Origin: Nocardioides renjunii
GTDB taxonomy: Bacteria; Actinomycetota; Actinomycetes; Propionibacteriales; Nocardioidaceae
Direction: 5' to 3'
Length of the DNA: 64,000 nt
Assembly: GCF_034661175.1 (NCBI RefSeq)
Contig: NZ_CP141058.1
Location: 3,348,001-3,412,000, forward strand
Below are positions 54,217 through 63,641 of the stretch, in pieces. The first letter of the stretch is position 1, and each line of letters opens with the position of its first letter. A program made the position numbers and the translations under genes. Under the pieces are notes generated by a model that saw only the letters and a list, made by a program, of their open reading frames with translations, was not told where the DNA came from and did no database searches.

Positions 54217-55329
54217 TCAGGCGGTCAGGTCCGACGGCTGCGCGGAGGCCAGCAGGCGGCTGACCGCGAGCGCGGCCTGGCGCCCCGCACGCGACGCGCC
54301 GACGGTGCTGGCAGAAGGTCCGTAGCCGACCAGCTGGACCCGCGGGTCGCGCACCGCCGTCGTGGCGCCCTGCACGTTGCCGGCCACCGGGACGAGGGCG
54401 ATCCCGCCCGCGGGGCTGCGCAGGTCGAGCGGCGCGAGGTGGTCGACCGCAGGCCGGAAGCCGGTCGCCCACAGGATCGCGTCGACGGGCTCGAAGCGGC
54501 CGTCCGCCCACCTCACGCCCTCGGCCTCGATCCGCTCGAACATCGGCTGCCGGTCGTAGGCACCGAGCCGGGCCGCCTCCTGCTCCTGCGGGCGGAGCGC
54601 GAGACCGGTCACGCTGACCACGCTGGCCGGCGGCAGCCCGCGGCGTACGCGCTCCTCCACCGCGGTCACGGCGGCGAGCCCGGCCTCGGCGTCGAAGCCG
54701 TCGCGCCACACCGGCGGTCGCCGGGTCACCCACAGCGTCCCCGTCACCGGAGCCAGCTCGCCGAGGAGCTGCACGGCCGAGGCGCCCCCGCCCACGACGA
54801 GCACCCGCCTGCCGCGGAAGTGCTCGACTCCGGGGTAGTGCGCGGCGTGGACCTGCTCGCCGGCGAACGACGCGATGCCGGGGTAGTAGGGGACGAACGG
54901 GCGCGTCCAGGTGCCGGTGGCGTTGACGAGGGTGCGGGTGTGCCACGTCCGCCCGGGCGACCGGACCACCAGCAGGTCGCCCTCGCTGTCGACGCGCTCG
55001 ACCCGCACCGGCCGCACCACCGGGAGGTGGTGCCACCGCTCGTAGTCCTCGAAGTAGTCGGGCACGACGACGTTCGCGGCGCGCTGCGAGCCGGTCGGCG
55101 CGGTCGAGCCGGGCAGGTCCGCCACCCCGTGCACGTCGGCCATGCTGAGCGAGGCCCACCGGTGCTGCCACGCGCCGCCCGCCTGGGGGTTGGCGTCGAG
55201 CACGACGTGGTCGATCCCCCGCTGGCGCAGGAAGTACGACGCCGCGAGCCCCGCCTGCCCGGCGCCGATCACGACCGAGTCGAGGACCGGCTCGTCCGGG
55301 GGCTGCGGCGTGCGCTGGCGTGCGTCCAT
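54217..55329 (-). CDS. FAD/NAD(P)-dependent oxidoreductase, flavin monooxygenase-like
   Basis: A 370-aa protein. FAD-binding Rossmann motif VVIGAGQAGLAASYFL near the N-terminus, a second dinucleotide motif VLVVGGGASAVQLLGEL for NADPH at about residue 170, and a conserved ATG motif (LVNATGTWTRP; ILWATGFRPAV). This plan fits small FMO/YUCCA-like or TrkA-like flavoproteins. Substrate unknown. The upstream gene is divergent. Start ATG 55329. Confidence 0.82.
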   Translation of the reverse strand: MDARQRTPQPPDEPVLDSVVIGAGQAGLAASYFLRQRGIDHVVLDANPQAGGAWQHRWASLSMADVHGVADLPGSTAPTGSQRAANVVVPDYFEDYERWHHLPVVRPVRVERVDSEGDLLVVRSPGRTWHTRTLVNATGTWTRPFVPYYPGIASFAGEQVHAAHYPGVEHFRGRRVLVVGGGASAVQLLGELAPVTGTLWVTRRPPVWRDGFDAEAGLAAVTAVEERVRRGLPPASVVSVTGLALRPQEQEAARLGAYDRQPMFERIEAEGVRWADGRFEPVDAILWATGFRPAVDHLAPLDLRSPAGGIALVPVAGNVQGATTAVRDPRVQLVGYGPSASTVGASRAGRQAALAVSRLLASAQPSDLTA

Positions 55330-55392
55330 GCCGGTCCAACGCCGCGCGGACGGCCCCTATGCCCGCGACCGGGGCCGTGGCAGCCTCGGGGC

Positions 55393-56154
55393 ATGGACAC
55401 CGCCACCCGCGCCACGACCCTGCTCGAGCTGCACCACACCGGCACCACGCTGGTGCTCCCCAACGTCTGGGACGCCTGGTCCGCCCGGTCCGTCGCCGAC
55501 GCGGGGTTCACCGCGCTGAGCATCGGCAGCCACCCGCTCGCCGACTCCCGCGGCCAGGGCGACAACGAGGACATGTCGATCGACGACGCCCTCGACGGCG
55601 TACGCCGCATCTGCTCCGCCGTGCCCGACGTGCCCGTGACCGCCGACATGGAGGCCGGCTACGGCGCGGCACCGGCGGAGCTGGTCGAGCGCCTGCTGGA
55701 GGCCGGCGCGGTGGGGCTCAACATCGAGGACACCGTGCACTCCGAGGGCGGTCGGATGCGCTCGGTCGCCGAGCACGCCGACTACATCGGCGGGCTCCGC
55801 CAGGCGGCTGACGCGGCGGGCGTCGACCTCGTCGTCAACGCCCGCACCGACGTCTTCCTGAAGAAGGACCGGTTCGAGGACCCCGTCGGCGAGGCCGTCG
55901 CCCGCCTCCGCGGGTGCGAGGAGGCGGGCGCCCGCTGCGTCTACCCGGTCGGCGTGCCCGACGCGGCGACCCTCCAGGCGGTGCTGGACGCGGTCTCCGG
56001 TCCGGTCAACGTCATCGCCAACCCGCGCACCGGATCCGCCGCCGGGTCGCTGGAGGACCTCCAGGTGATGGGCGTGCACCGGGTGACGTTCGGTCCCAAG
56101 CTGATGCAGGAGCTCGCCCAGGACCTGGTCACGCTGGTCGCTCCCTGGCGCTGA
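55393..56154 (+). CDS. Isocitrate lyase/PEP mutase family protein
   Basis: A 253-aa PEP-mutase/isocitrate-lyase superfamily enzyme with a TIM barrel. Motifs are VLPNVWDAWSARSVADAGF, SIGSHPLADSRGQGDNEDMS, VTADMEAGYG (metal-binding Asp) and VGLNIEDTVHSEGGRM, then LVVNARTDVFL. The catalytic KKCGH loop of isocitrate lyase is absent, so it is more likely a carboxyvinyl- or oxaloacetate-type lyase. The product is not predictable. ATG 55393. Confidence 0.85.
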   Translation: MDTATRATTLLELHHTGTTLVLPNVWDAWSARSVADAGFTALSIGSHPLADSRGQGDNEDMSIDDALDGVRRICSAVPDVPVTADMEAGYGAAPAELVERLLEAGAVGLNIEDTVHSEGGRMRSVAEHADYIGGLRQAADAAGVDLVVNARTDVFLKKDRFEDPVGEAVARLRGCEEAGARCVYPVGVPDAATLQAVLDAVSGPVNVIANPRTGSAAGSLEDLQVMGVHRVTFGPKLMQELAQDLVTLVAPWR

Positions 56155-56158
56155 CGGG

Positions 56159-58465
56159 TCAGCCGACCAGCTCGGGCTCGCGCTCGTCGCGCCACTGCGC
56201 GGACGCGTGGCCGCGCTCCAGCGACTCGCCCTCGACGTCGATGACGGGCAGGACCCGGTCGAGCCAGTGCGGCAGCCACCAGGCCTTCTCGCCGAGCAGG
56301 TAGAGCAGCGCCGGGACGAGCACCATCCGCACGACGAAGGCGTCGAAGAGCACCGCCACGGCGAGCGCGAACCCCATCGACTTGATGATCGGCTCGTCGG
56401 TGAGCATGAAGGCCGCGAAGACCGAGGTCATGATCACGGCGGCCGCCGCGACGACGCGTGCGGAGTTGCGGAAGCCGTCGACCACCGCCTCGCGCGGCGA
56501 GGCACCGTGGACGTGCGCCTCGCGGATCCGGGTGACGAGGAAGACCTGGTAGTCCATCGCGAGCCCGAACACCACGCCGATCAGGAAGATCGGCATGAAC
56601 GACACGAGCGGCGCGCCCTCGACGACGCCGAACATGCCCTCCTGGAAGACCAGCACGGTGGCCCCGAGCGTGGCCAGCACGGAGAGCAGGAAGCCCAAGG
56701 TGGCGGTCAGCGGCACGAGGATCGACCGGAAGACGAGCATGAGGAGCAGGAAGGCGAGCCCGATGACGACCGTCAGGTAGACCGGGAGCGCGTCGGCGAG
56801 CTTCTCCGAGACGTCGGCCTGGATGGCGGTGATCCCGGTGACGCCGGTGGTCGTGCCCGTCGCGGACTCGAGGGCGGGCTGGCCGTCGCGCAGGGCGTGC
56901 AGCAGGTCCTCGGTGGCGACGTCGTCGGCGCCGGTGGAGGGCGTCACCAGCACCTGGGCACCGGTGCCGTCCTCGTTGGTGGCGACGACCTGGGCGTTGA
57001 CGACGCCGTCCTGGCCGGCCGCCCAGTCGACGACCTCGCCGAACGCGGCCTCGCGGTCCGGCTCGGCGACGTCGCGCGCGTCCACCACCACGACGAGCGG
57101 ACCCTGGCGACCCGGGCCGAAGCCCTGGGCGACCAGGTCGGCGGCGCGGCGCTGGGTGGTCTCGGGTGAGGCCGTGGAGTCCGTCGGGAACGCCAGGTGC
57201 AGGTCCTTGACGGGTACGGCGAGCGCGCCGAGGCCGACGACGACGAGCAGGATCGCCGCCACGGGCGCACGACCGACGAGCCTGGCCCAGCGCACGCCGT
57301 TGTTGAGCACGCGACCGCGCTCGTCGCGCTGCGGGCGGTAGCGGCGGATGCGTCCGCCGAACGCCCACGACTTCACCATGCCGAGCACGGCGGGGAGCAG
57401 GGTCAGCGCGACCAGCACGGCGACCAGCACCGTGCCGGCGGCGGCGAGGCCCATGGTGGTGAGGAACGGGATGCCGACGACCGAGAGCGCGGCGAGCGCG
57501 ATGAGGACCGTCAGTCCGGCGAACACGACGGCCGACCCGGCGGTGCCGGTCGCGATGCCCATCGCCTCCGCACGGTCGTCGGTGTGCTCGAGCTCGCTGC
57601 GGTAGCGGGCGAGGATGAAGAGCGCGTAGTCGATGCCGACGGCGAGGCCGATCATGCTGGCCAGGATCGGCGTGCTGGAGCCGATGTCGAAGAACGCGGT
57701 CGACCCGACGACGCCGAGCAGGCCCGTGCCGAGGCCGATGAGGGCGGTGATGATCGGGATGCCGGCGGCGACGACGGAGCCGAAGACGATGAGCAGCACG
57801 ATGATCGCGACGCCGATGCCGATGAGCTCGGCGGAGGCGCCCTCGGGCATGGAGACCAGGCCCGAGCCGTTGACCTCCGCGGTGAGGCCGCCGGCGTCGG
57901 CCTCGGCGACCACGTCCTTGATGGCCTCGACGGTCGCCGGCTCCACGTCCGTGACGGTGTCGACGTCGAGGACGTAGCTGATGGTGCCGGTCCGGCCGTC
58001 CTCGGACAGCGGGGAGAGCGCGGCGAAGTCCTCGCGCGCCGCCGCCTCGTCACCGCCGGCCTCGACCACCGCGTCCACCATCTGCTGCTCCTGCCCCGCG
58101 GCGGCGGCCACCGGGTCGAGGATCGTCTCGGCGGCCGGTGCCTGCGGGGTGTCCGCGAGCTCGGCGACCAGCGCGGCCACGCGGTCGGCGTACGGCTCCT
58201 CGCCGAGCGTGCTGCCCTCCGGCGCGGCCACGACGACCGTGATGCCCGCCTGGTCGAAGGCGTCGACGGCGTCGGGGAACAGCTCCTCCTGCAGGTCGGC
58301 GGCCTCCTCCGACTCGATGCCGGGGATGGAGAAGGCGTCGGTCATCGGCTTGCTGATCGCGGTCGCGGTGAAGCCGACCGCGACCAGCGCAACGAGCCAG
58401 GCGGCGACGAAGACGTACCAGCGGCGGTAGGCCGTGCGGCCGAGGCGGAACAGGAGGCGGGCCAT
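56159..58465 (-). CDS. MmpL/RND-type membrane transporter
   Basis: A 768-aa MMPL-family exporter with about 12 helices and two large extracellular loops (about residues 40-190 and 400-530). Proton-relay regions are seen in IGLAVGIDYALFILARYRSE and VVFGLAMDYQVFLVTRIREA. MMPL proteins export lipids or drugs using the proton gradient. It lies 65 bp downstream of a TetR repressor gene in the same direction, so the pair is probably an autoregulated efflux or lipid-export unit. Confidence 0.9.
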   Translation of the reverse strand: MARLLFRLGRTAYRRWYVFVAAWLVALVAVGFTATAISKPMTDAFSIPGIESEEAADLQEELFPDAVDAFDQAGITVVVAAPEGSTLGEEPYADRVAALVAELADTPQAPAAETILDPVAAAAGQEQQMVDAVVEAGGDEAAAREDFAALSPLSEDGRTGTISYVLDVDTVTDVEPATVEAIKDVVAEADAGGLTAEVNGSGLVSMPEGASAELIGIGVAIIVLLIVFGSVVAAGIPIITALIGLGTGLLGVVGSTAFFDIGSSTPILASMIGLAVGIDYALFILARYRSELEHTDDRAEAMGIATGTAGSAVVFAGLTVLIALAALSVVGIPFLTTMGLAAAGTVLVAVLVALTLLPAVLGMVKSWAFGGRIRRYRPQRDERGRVLNNGVRWARLVGRAPVAAILLVVVGLGALAVPVKDLHLAFPTDSTASPETTQRRAADLVAQGFGPGRQGPLVVVVDARDVAEPDREAAFGEVVDWAAGQDGVVNAQVVATNEDGTGAQVLVTPSTGADDVATEDLLHALRDGQPALESATGTTTGVTGITAIQADVSEKLADALPVYLTVVIGLAFLLLMLVFRSILVPLTATLGFLLSVLATLGATVLVFQEGMFGVVEGAPLVSFMPIFLIGVVFGLAMDYQVFLVTRIREAHVHGASPREAVVDGFRNSARVVAAAAVIMTSVFAAFMLTDEPIIKSMGFALAVAVLFDAFVVRMVLVPALLYLLGEKAWWLPHWLDRVLPVIDVEGESLERGHASAQWRDEREPELVG

Positions 58466-58530
58466 GGGGCTGCTTTCTGGGAGGTGAACGTGGTGCGGTG
58501 GGTGTGGCGGCGGGGGGTTCGGGGGCGTCG

Positions 58531-59118
58531 TCAGCCGAAGAGGCGGCGGACGGTGGCGATGCCGGAGACGATGAGCCCGGCGAAGTCCTGCTCGGGGTCG
58601 TCGATGAAGGCGGTGACCGCGGCCTCGGTGACGCCGCCGAGGACCGCGACGGCGAGGTGCACGTCGCGCGCGGGCAGGTCGCCGCCCGGGCGCTGGACGG
58701 CGGCCTCGACCAGGCGCTCGACGAGCCGGCGCATCCGGTCCTTGAGCGTGAGCAGCAGGACCGGATTGGCGTGCACGATGCGGTCGAACCGCCGGAGCAC
58801 CTCGCGGTCGACGTCCTCGTTCTCGAGGATCCCCAGCAGCAGGGCCTGCAGGTCCTCGATCAGGTCGCCGGTCGGGCCGCCGGTGCGGAACGTCTCCAGC
58901 GCGTCCGGGTCGATGACGACGTCCGGGCCGAGCACCGCGTCGACCTTGCTCGGGAAGTAGTTGAACAGGGTGCGGCGCGAGACGTCGGCGGCCAGGGCGA
59001 GCTCGTTCATCGTGAAGCCATCGATGCTGCCGTGCTCGTCGGCGAGCCGCTGGGCGGCGTCGACGATGCGCAGCTCGGTCGTCCGCCGACCGCGGCGGTG
59101 GATTGCACTATCGGACAC
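58531..59118 (-). CDS. TetR-family repressor of MmpL transporter
   Basis: A 195-aa TetR protein. The N-terminal helix-turn-helix reads FTMNELALAADVSRRTLFNY, then FPSK. The C-terminal ~130 residues are the ligand-binding dimer domain. GTG start (VSDSAIHRRGRRTTELRIVD). A perfect 8-bp inverted repeat touches its start, so autorepression is likely, together with control of the downstream MmpL gene. The ligand is unknown. Confidence 0.9.
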   Translation of the reverse strand: MSDSAIHRRGRRTTELRIVDAAQRLADEHGSIDGFTMNELALAADVSRRTLFNYFPSKVDAVLGPDVVIDPDALETFRTGGPTGDLIEDLQALLLGILENEDVDREVLRRFDRIVHANPVLLLTLKDRMRRLVERLVEAAVQRPGGDLPARDVHLAVAVLGGVTEAAVTAFIDDPEQDFAGLIVSGIATVRRLFG

Positions 59119-59138
59119 AGAGTGCAGTTTTGCACTCT
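59119..59138. promoter_or_regulatory. TetR operator, inverted repeat
   Basis: AGAGTGCA-GTTT-TGCACTCT is a perfect 8-bp inverted repeat with a 4-nt centre, directly before the TetR start. Extra half-sites TTGCAC (59104-59109) and GTGCAA (59149-59154) flank it. This is the usual layout of a TetR operator. Confidence 0.75.
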
Positions 59139-59179
59139 AGGCCGAATGGTGCAAAAACGGCGCCGCTGTCGGCCCCCGG

Positions 59180-60229
59180 TCAGGCCACGACGAGCACCGG
59201 CGCGGGCGCGACCTCGAGCCGCACCCGGTCCCCCGGCTCGAGGCGCAGCGCTTCGGAGCTGGCGAGCTGGGACACCACGTCGGTGCCGTCGGCGAGCGTG
59301 CACGTCACCCGCGACAGGGGCCCGAGGAACATGACGGTCGCGACGGTGGCCGGACCGGCCGGGTCCGCGACCACCGAGACCGACTCGGGGCGGACGAGTG
59401 CGACGCCCTCCCCCGTCGCCGACCCGGGGAGCACGGGCACGTCGCGGCCGAGGACGGAGGCCACCTCGCCGGTGACGCGGGCCGGCACCCGGTTGCTGAG
59501 GCCGACGAACTCCCCCACGAACCGGCTGGCCGGCGCGGAGTAGAGCTCGGCCGGGGGGGCAAGCTGCTCGAGACGACCGGCGTTCATCACGCCGACCCGG
59601 TCGGCGACGGCCAGCGCCTCCTCCTGGTCGTGCGTGACGAAGAGGGTCGTCGTGCCGACCTCGATCTGGACGCGGCGGATCTCGTCGCGCAGCTGCACGC
59701 GGACCTTCGCGTCGAGCGCCGACAGCGGCTCGTCGAGCAGCAGCACCGACGGCTCGATCGCGAGGGCGCGGGCGAGGGCGACGCGTTGCTGCTGGCCGCC
59801 GGAGAGCTGGTGCGCGTAGCGGTCGGCGTGCTCGCCGAGCCCGACGAGGTCGAGCATGTCGCCCGCGCGCCGGCGTCGCGCCGCACCGTCGCGGCCGCGC
59901 AGCTTGAGGCCGAAGGCGACGTTGTCGATCACCGTCATGTGCGGGAACAGGCTGTAGGCCTGGAAGACCATGCCCATGTCGCGCTTGTTGGCCGGCACCC
60001 GCGTCAGGTCCTTGCCGCCCACGGCGACGGTGCCGGAGGTGGCCCGGTCGAGGCCGGCCAGGATCCGCAGGGCGGTGGTCTTGCCGCAGCCGGACGGGCC
60101 GAGCAAGGCGACCAGCTCGCCGGGGTCGAGGTGGAGCGTGAGCCCGTCGAGGGCGCGCACCGACCCGTAGACGCGGGTGAGGTCGGACAGCTCGACGGCG
60201 AGACCGCCCGCGATCCTCTGGTCGGTCAT
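59180..60229 (-). CDS. ABC transporter ATP-binding protein (PotA-like)
   Basis: A 349-aa ATPase of the polyamine/iron/thiamine CUT1-like group. Walker A GPSGCGKTTALRILAG, signature LSGGQQQRVALARALA, Walker B VLLLDEPLSALDAK, H-loop FVTHDQEEALAVA. The C-terminal TOBE_2 domain ends RLEVAPAPVLVVA. The start overlaps the second permease stop by 4 nt. Last gene of a binding protein-permease-permease-ATPase operon. Confidence 0.9.
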   Translation of the reverse strand: MTDQRIAGGLAVELSDLTRVYGSVRALDGLTLHLDPGELVALLGPSGCGKTTALRILAGLDRATSGTVAVGGKDLTRVPANKRDMGMVFQAYSLFPHMTVIDNVAFGLKLRGRDGAARRRRAGDMLDLVGLGEHADRYAHQLSGGQQQRVALARALAIEPSVLLLDEPLSALDAKVRVQLRDEIRRVQIEVGTTTLFVTHDQEEALAVADRVGVMNAGRLEQLAPPAELYSAPASRFVGEFVGLSNRVPARVTGEVASVLGRDVPVLPGSATGEGVALVRPESVSVVADPAGPATVATVMFLGPLSRVTCTLADGTDVVSQLASSEALRLEPGDRVRLEVAPAPVLVVA

Positions 60230-61014
60230 GACGAAGCTCCTTGCTTGTGCCGGTCACGGCTGAGGAAGGTGAGGCCCACGAGCAGCACCGCGACGAGGAT
60301 CATCGAGGCGAGCGCCGCGGCCATGGCGGCGGGTCCGTTGGTCTTGTAGAGCGCTGCCATCGCGACCGGCAGGGTGTCGAAGTGCAGCAGCGAGGCGAAG
60401 ACGTACTCGCCGAGCACGAGGGCCACGGCGATGAACGCCGCGCCCAGGATGCCGCCGGTGATGTTGGGCATGATGATCCGCACGATCACGGTGAACCAGC
60501 CCGCGCCGAGCGACCGGGCCGCCTCCGACAGCGTCGCGGCGTCGACGGCCGAGAGCGAGGCGTCGACGGCGCGGAAGGAGTAGGGCAGCACCAGCACGAC
60601 GTAGGCGAAGGTCAGCACCAGGGCGTCGTCGCCGAGCAGGTAGGTCACCCAGGAGTAGACGTTGGTGATGCCGACGACGATGACCAGCGCGGGGATCGTG
60701 AGCGGCAGCAGGCACAGGAACTCGATGAGCTTCTTGGCCCGCGGGACGCGCAGCCGCACCCACACCATCGTCGGCACCAGCAGGGCGACCATCAGCACCA
60801 CGGTGAAGAGCGCCAGCAGCAGCGAGGCGACGATCGAGGAGCGGAGGTCCTCGTCGGTGACCATGAAGGCCCAGTTGTCCCAGGTGCGGCCGGGCGCGCT
60901 GCCCCGGACCTGGGTGGAGAAGTCGAACATCGCGAGCAGGGGGACGAAGAAGTAGGCCGCGAACGCCAGCAGCAGCAGCGCCCGGACGACCCGGAAGACC
61001 GGTGAGTGCGTCAT
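60226..61014 (-). CDS. ABC transporter permease (PotC-like)
   Basis: A 262-aa permease with six helices. The EAA loop reads SEAARSLGAGWFTVIVRIIM followed by PNITGGILGAAF. Helix 1 lies near the N-terminus (VVRALLLLAFAAYFFVPLLA). The ATG overlaps the first permease's stop (ATGA). It forms the channel with the PotB-like permease. Confidence 0.9.
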   Translation of the reverse strand: MTHSPVFRVVRALLLLAFAAYFFVPLLAMFDFSTQVRGSAPGRTWDNWAFMVTDEDLRSSIVASLLLALFTVVLMVALLVPTMVWVRLRVPRAKKLIEFLCLLPLTIPALVIVVGITNVYSWVTYLLGDDALVLTFAYVVLVLPYSFRAVDASLSAVDAATLSEAARSLGAGWFTVIVRIIMPNITGGILGAAFIAVALVLGEYVFASLLHFDTLPVAMAALYKTNGPAAMAAALASMILVAVLLVGLTFLSRDRHKQGASS

Positions 61015-61889
61015 CGCATCCACCTCGACGTACGCCGCAGGAGCAGGTTGTAGGCCACCATCACCAGCGTCACCACGACGATCATCTCCAGCGCCAGCGC
61101 GAAGCCGACGTTGGCCTGGCCGAGGAGGACCTCGCTGGTGATGGCCTGGCGGATCATGAGCGGCACGATCGGCTGGCCCTGGCTGACCAGCACGGCCGCG
61201 GTGGCATAGGCGGCGAACGCGTTGGCGAAGAGCAGCAGCAGCGCGCCGAGGAAGGCCGGCGTCAGCAGCGGCAGCGCGACGTGGCGCCAGTAGGACCACG
61301 TGGACGCCCCGAGGTTGACCGCCGCCTCGCGCCACTGCGGGCGCAGGCCCTCGAAGGCCGGGGCGAAGACGATCACCATGAGCGGGATCTGGAAGTAGGC
61401 GTAGACGACCACCAGGCCGGGCAGCCCGAAGAGCCACCCCGAGCCGTAGAGGTCCGCCCCGAACAGGTCCGCCGCAGCCTTGGTCATCACGCCGACCGGG
61501 CCGATGGTCGCGATCCACGCGAAGGCCAGCACGACGCCACCGAACTGGGCGAGCACGCCGCTCACCGCGAGGGTGGCGCGCCGCATGAGGCTGCTCGGCG
61601 GCATCGAGACGATGAGGTAGGCGAGCAGCGCGCCGAGCACGGCGCCGATGAGGGCGGTCGACGCCGAGAGGACCAACGACCCGCGCAGCGCCGAGAGGGC
61701 GGCCTCGCTGGTCAGCGCGTCGAGGTTGCCGAGGGTGAACCGGCCGTCCTCGTCCTGGAACGCACCGACGACGACGGTCAGCGTCGGGACGACGAGGAAG
61801 ACCAGGACGAAGAGGAGGAACGGCAGGAGCGGGAGGGCCGGGCCGACGGCGGACCGCCGGCCCGGACTCCCACTGGTGGTCGTGCTCAG
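61011..61889 (-). CDS. ABC transporter permease (PotB-like), probable CTG start
   Basis: A 292-aa permease with six helices. The first is LPLLPFLLFVLVFLVVPTLT, and the EAA loop reads REAAVNLGASTWSYWRHVAL. No ATG, GTG or TTG lies at a suitable place. The frame opens next to the binding-protein stop as CTGAGC, so a CTG at 61889 overlapping TGA by 4 nt is the most natural start, matching the other overlaps in this operon. The nearest standard start, GTG 61994, would add 35 Arg/Gly-rich residues with no known role and overlap the binding-protein gene by over 100 bp. Confidence 0.8.
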   Translation of the reverse strand: MSTTTSGSPGRRSAVGPALPLLPFLLFVLVFLVVPTLTVVVGAFQDEDGRFTLGNLDALTSEAALSALRGSLVLSASTALIGAVLGALLAYLIVSMPPSSLMRRATLAVSGVLAQFGGVVLAFAWIATIGPVGVMTKAAADLFGADLYGSGWLFGLPGLVVVYAYFQIPLMVIVFAPAFEGLRPQWREAAVNLGASTWSYWRHVALPLLTPAFLGALLLLFANAFAAYATAAVLVSQGQPIVPLMIRQAITSEVLLGQANVGFALALEMIVVVTLVMVAYNLLLRRTSRWMR

Positions 61890-63010
61890 CGGATGGCCTT
61901 GGACCAGTTCGCCGCGAGGTACTCCCCGGCGGTCACCGTCTGCTCGTCGGTCGGGATGACCGGCTCGCCGGTGACCTCGGGCAGGGCGCCCCACAGCTCC
62001 TCGTCGATGGTGCCGGCCTCGGCCATCGCGTCACCGCGGACCGGACGGGCGCCACCCTTGAGCCAGAGGTTCTGGCCCTCGTCGCTGTAGAGGAACTCCT
62101 GCCACAGGCGCGCGGCGGCCGGGTGCGGCGCGTCGGCGTTGATCGCCTGGAAGTAGTAGCCGGCCACGACGGCCTCCTCGGGGACGACCGTCTTCCACGT
62201 GTCGACGTTGGCGGCCGCGGCGGCACCGAGGTAGTCCCAGTCGATGACGACGGGGGTGGTGCCCTGCTCGATGGTGGTCGAGTCGGGGTCGACGGTGAGG
62301 AAGTTGCCGGCCTCCTTGAGCTGGGTGAAGAAGTCGACGCCGGGGGCGACGTCGTCGGCCGACCCGCCATTGGCGATCGAGGCCATCACCACGCCGCTGA
62401 ACGCCGCGCCGGCCTGGGTCGGGTCACCGTTGAGCGCGACCTTGCCCTTGAACTCCGGCCCGAGCAGGTCCTTCACCGACGTGACGTCCGGGACGACCGC
62501 GGAGTCGTAGCCGATCGACATGTAGCCGCCGTAGTCGTTGACCCAGGCGCCGTCCGGGTCCTTGAACTCGTCGGGGATGTCGTCCCAGGTCTCCACCTGG
62601 TAGGGCGCGAACATGTCGGTGTTGGCGAGCGCGACCGACTGGCCGAGGTCGAAGACGTCGGGGGCGCGGTCGGTGCCCCGGAGGTCGTTGGCGGCGTTGA
62701 TCTCGTCCTGCGAGGCGGCGTCGGGCTGGTCGGAGTTGACCTCGATGTCGTACTTCTCCTCGAAGGTGGAGATCACCTCGCCGTAGTTGGCCCAGTCGGG
62801 CGGCAGGGCGATGACGTTGAGCTCGCCCTCCTCCTGCGCGGCCGTGACGAGCTCCTCCAGGCCGCCGAAGTCCTCGGCGGAGGTCGCGGCGGCGGCGTCG
62901 ACGCCGCTCTCGGTGGTGGTGTCCGCCTCCTTCTCGGGGGCGGCGCAGCCGGCGGCCGCGGCGAGCGTGGCCATCGCGGCGAGGGATACGAGCGTCTTGC
63001 GGGTGTTCAC
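61886..63010 (-). CDS. ABC transporter substrate-binding lipoprotein (PotD/SBP_bac type)
   Basis: A 374-aa lipoprotein. The lipobox LAAAAGC makes Cys22 the anchor, followed by an acidic Thr/Glu linker. Core segments include GELNVIALPPDWANYGEVIS, FEEKYDIEVNSDQPDAASQD and EFLYSDEGQNLWLKGGARPV. It resembles the PotD-like group that binds polyamines, thiamine, iron or phosphonates; the ligand cannot be told. The GTG start has GGAGGT 4-9 nt upstream. First gene of the operon. Confidence 0.88.
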   Translation of the reverse strand: MNTRKTLVSLAAMATLAAAAGCAAPEKEADTTTESGVDAAAATSAEDFGGLEELVTAAQEEGELNVIALPPDWANYGEVISTFEEKYDIEVNSDQPDAASQDEINAANDLRGTDRAPDVFDLGQSVALANTDMFAPYQVETWDDIPDEFKDPDGAWVNDYGGYMSIGYDSAVVPDVTSVKDLLGPEFKGKVALNGDPTQAGAAFSGVVMASIANGGSADDVAPGVDFFTQLKEAGNFLTVDPDSTTIEQGTTPVVIDWDYLGAAAAANVDTWKTVVPEEAVVAGYYFQAINADAPHPAAARLWQEFLYSDEGQNLWLKGGARPVRGDAMAEAGTIDEELWGALPEVTGEPVIPTDEQTVTAGEYLAANWSKAIR

Positions 63011-63243
63011 GTGGACCTCCAGGAGAGCTTGTCCGAGATCGGCGGGGTGTGCCGGGCGGAGCCTCGTCGGTCCCGTCGGATCGGAGGCTACTCCCGCATG
63101 GACGTCCCGCGTCCGACCGGTGAATCCCGGGTGCGCGCCGCAACTGCCCGCGCACGGCCCGCGCCTCGCGCTACGCTGCCGCCGCGCCGGTCGTCCCCGG
63201 TCGTCCGGGGCCCCGGCAGGGCCGACCTGCGGGGGTCCGTCTG

Positions 63244-63630
63244 ATGCGCATCGTCCTCTTCCTGGTGCCGATCGTGCTGGGCATCTACTGCCTCGTCGAG
63301 GCCATCTCGAGCCGCGACGACGAGGTGCGCCACCTGTCGAAGGTGTGGTGGATCCTGCTCATCCTGTTCTTCCCCTTCGTCGGCTCGGTCGCCTGGCTGG
63401 CGGCCGGCCGCCCGGTGCGCGCGGCGCGGCGGCCCGGTCCCCACGAGCGCAGCGCCACCGCGTTCCCGGAGTACGACCGCCCCGGCCGGTTCGCGGCCAC
63501 CGACCCCGGCGCCGACGAGGAGTTCCTCAAGAAGGTCCGCGAGCGTGCCGAGGAGCAGCGCCGCAAGGCACGCGAGCAGGAGCGGCGCGGGCGTGAGGGC
63601 GACGCGGGCGAGGACGCCGGCCCGGCGTAG
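63244..63630 (+). CDS. PLDc_N-domain membrane protein
   Basis: A 128-aa protein. Two N-terminal helices ([40 protein letters not shown]) form the phospholipase D N-terminal (PLDc_N) module, here without a nuclease domain. The rest is hydrophilic and ends in a charged Glu/Arg coiled segment ([20 protein letters not shown]). Such small proteins are widespread in actinobacteria and of unknown role. It lies just upstream of the fumarase gene. Confidence 0.8.
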   Translation: MRIVLFLVPIVLGIYCLVEAISSRDDEVRHLSKVWWILLILFFPFVGSVAWLAAGRPVRAARRPGPHERSATAFPEYDRPGRFAATDPGADEEFLKKVRERAEEQRRKAREQERRGREGDAGEDAGPA

Positions 63631-63641
63631 CATCTGCGGCC

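Noticed and set aside
63011..63243. Possible riboswitch upstream of the PotD-like gene
   Set aside because: Only a 6-bp stem (AGCCTC/GAGGCT) with no conserved aptamer motif.
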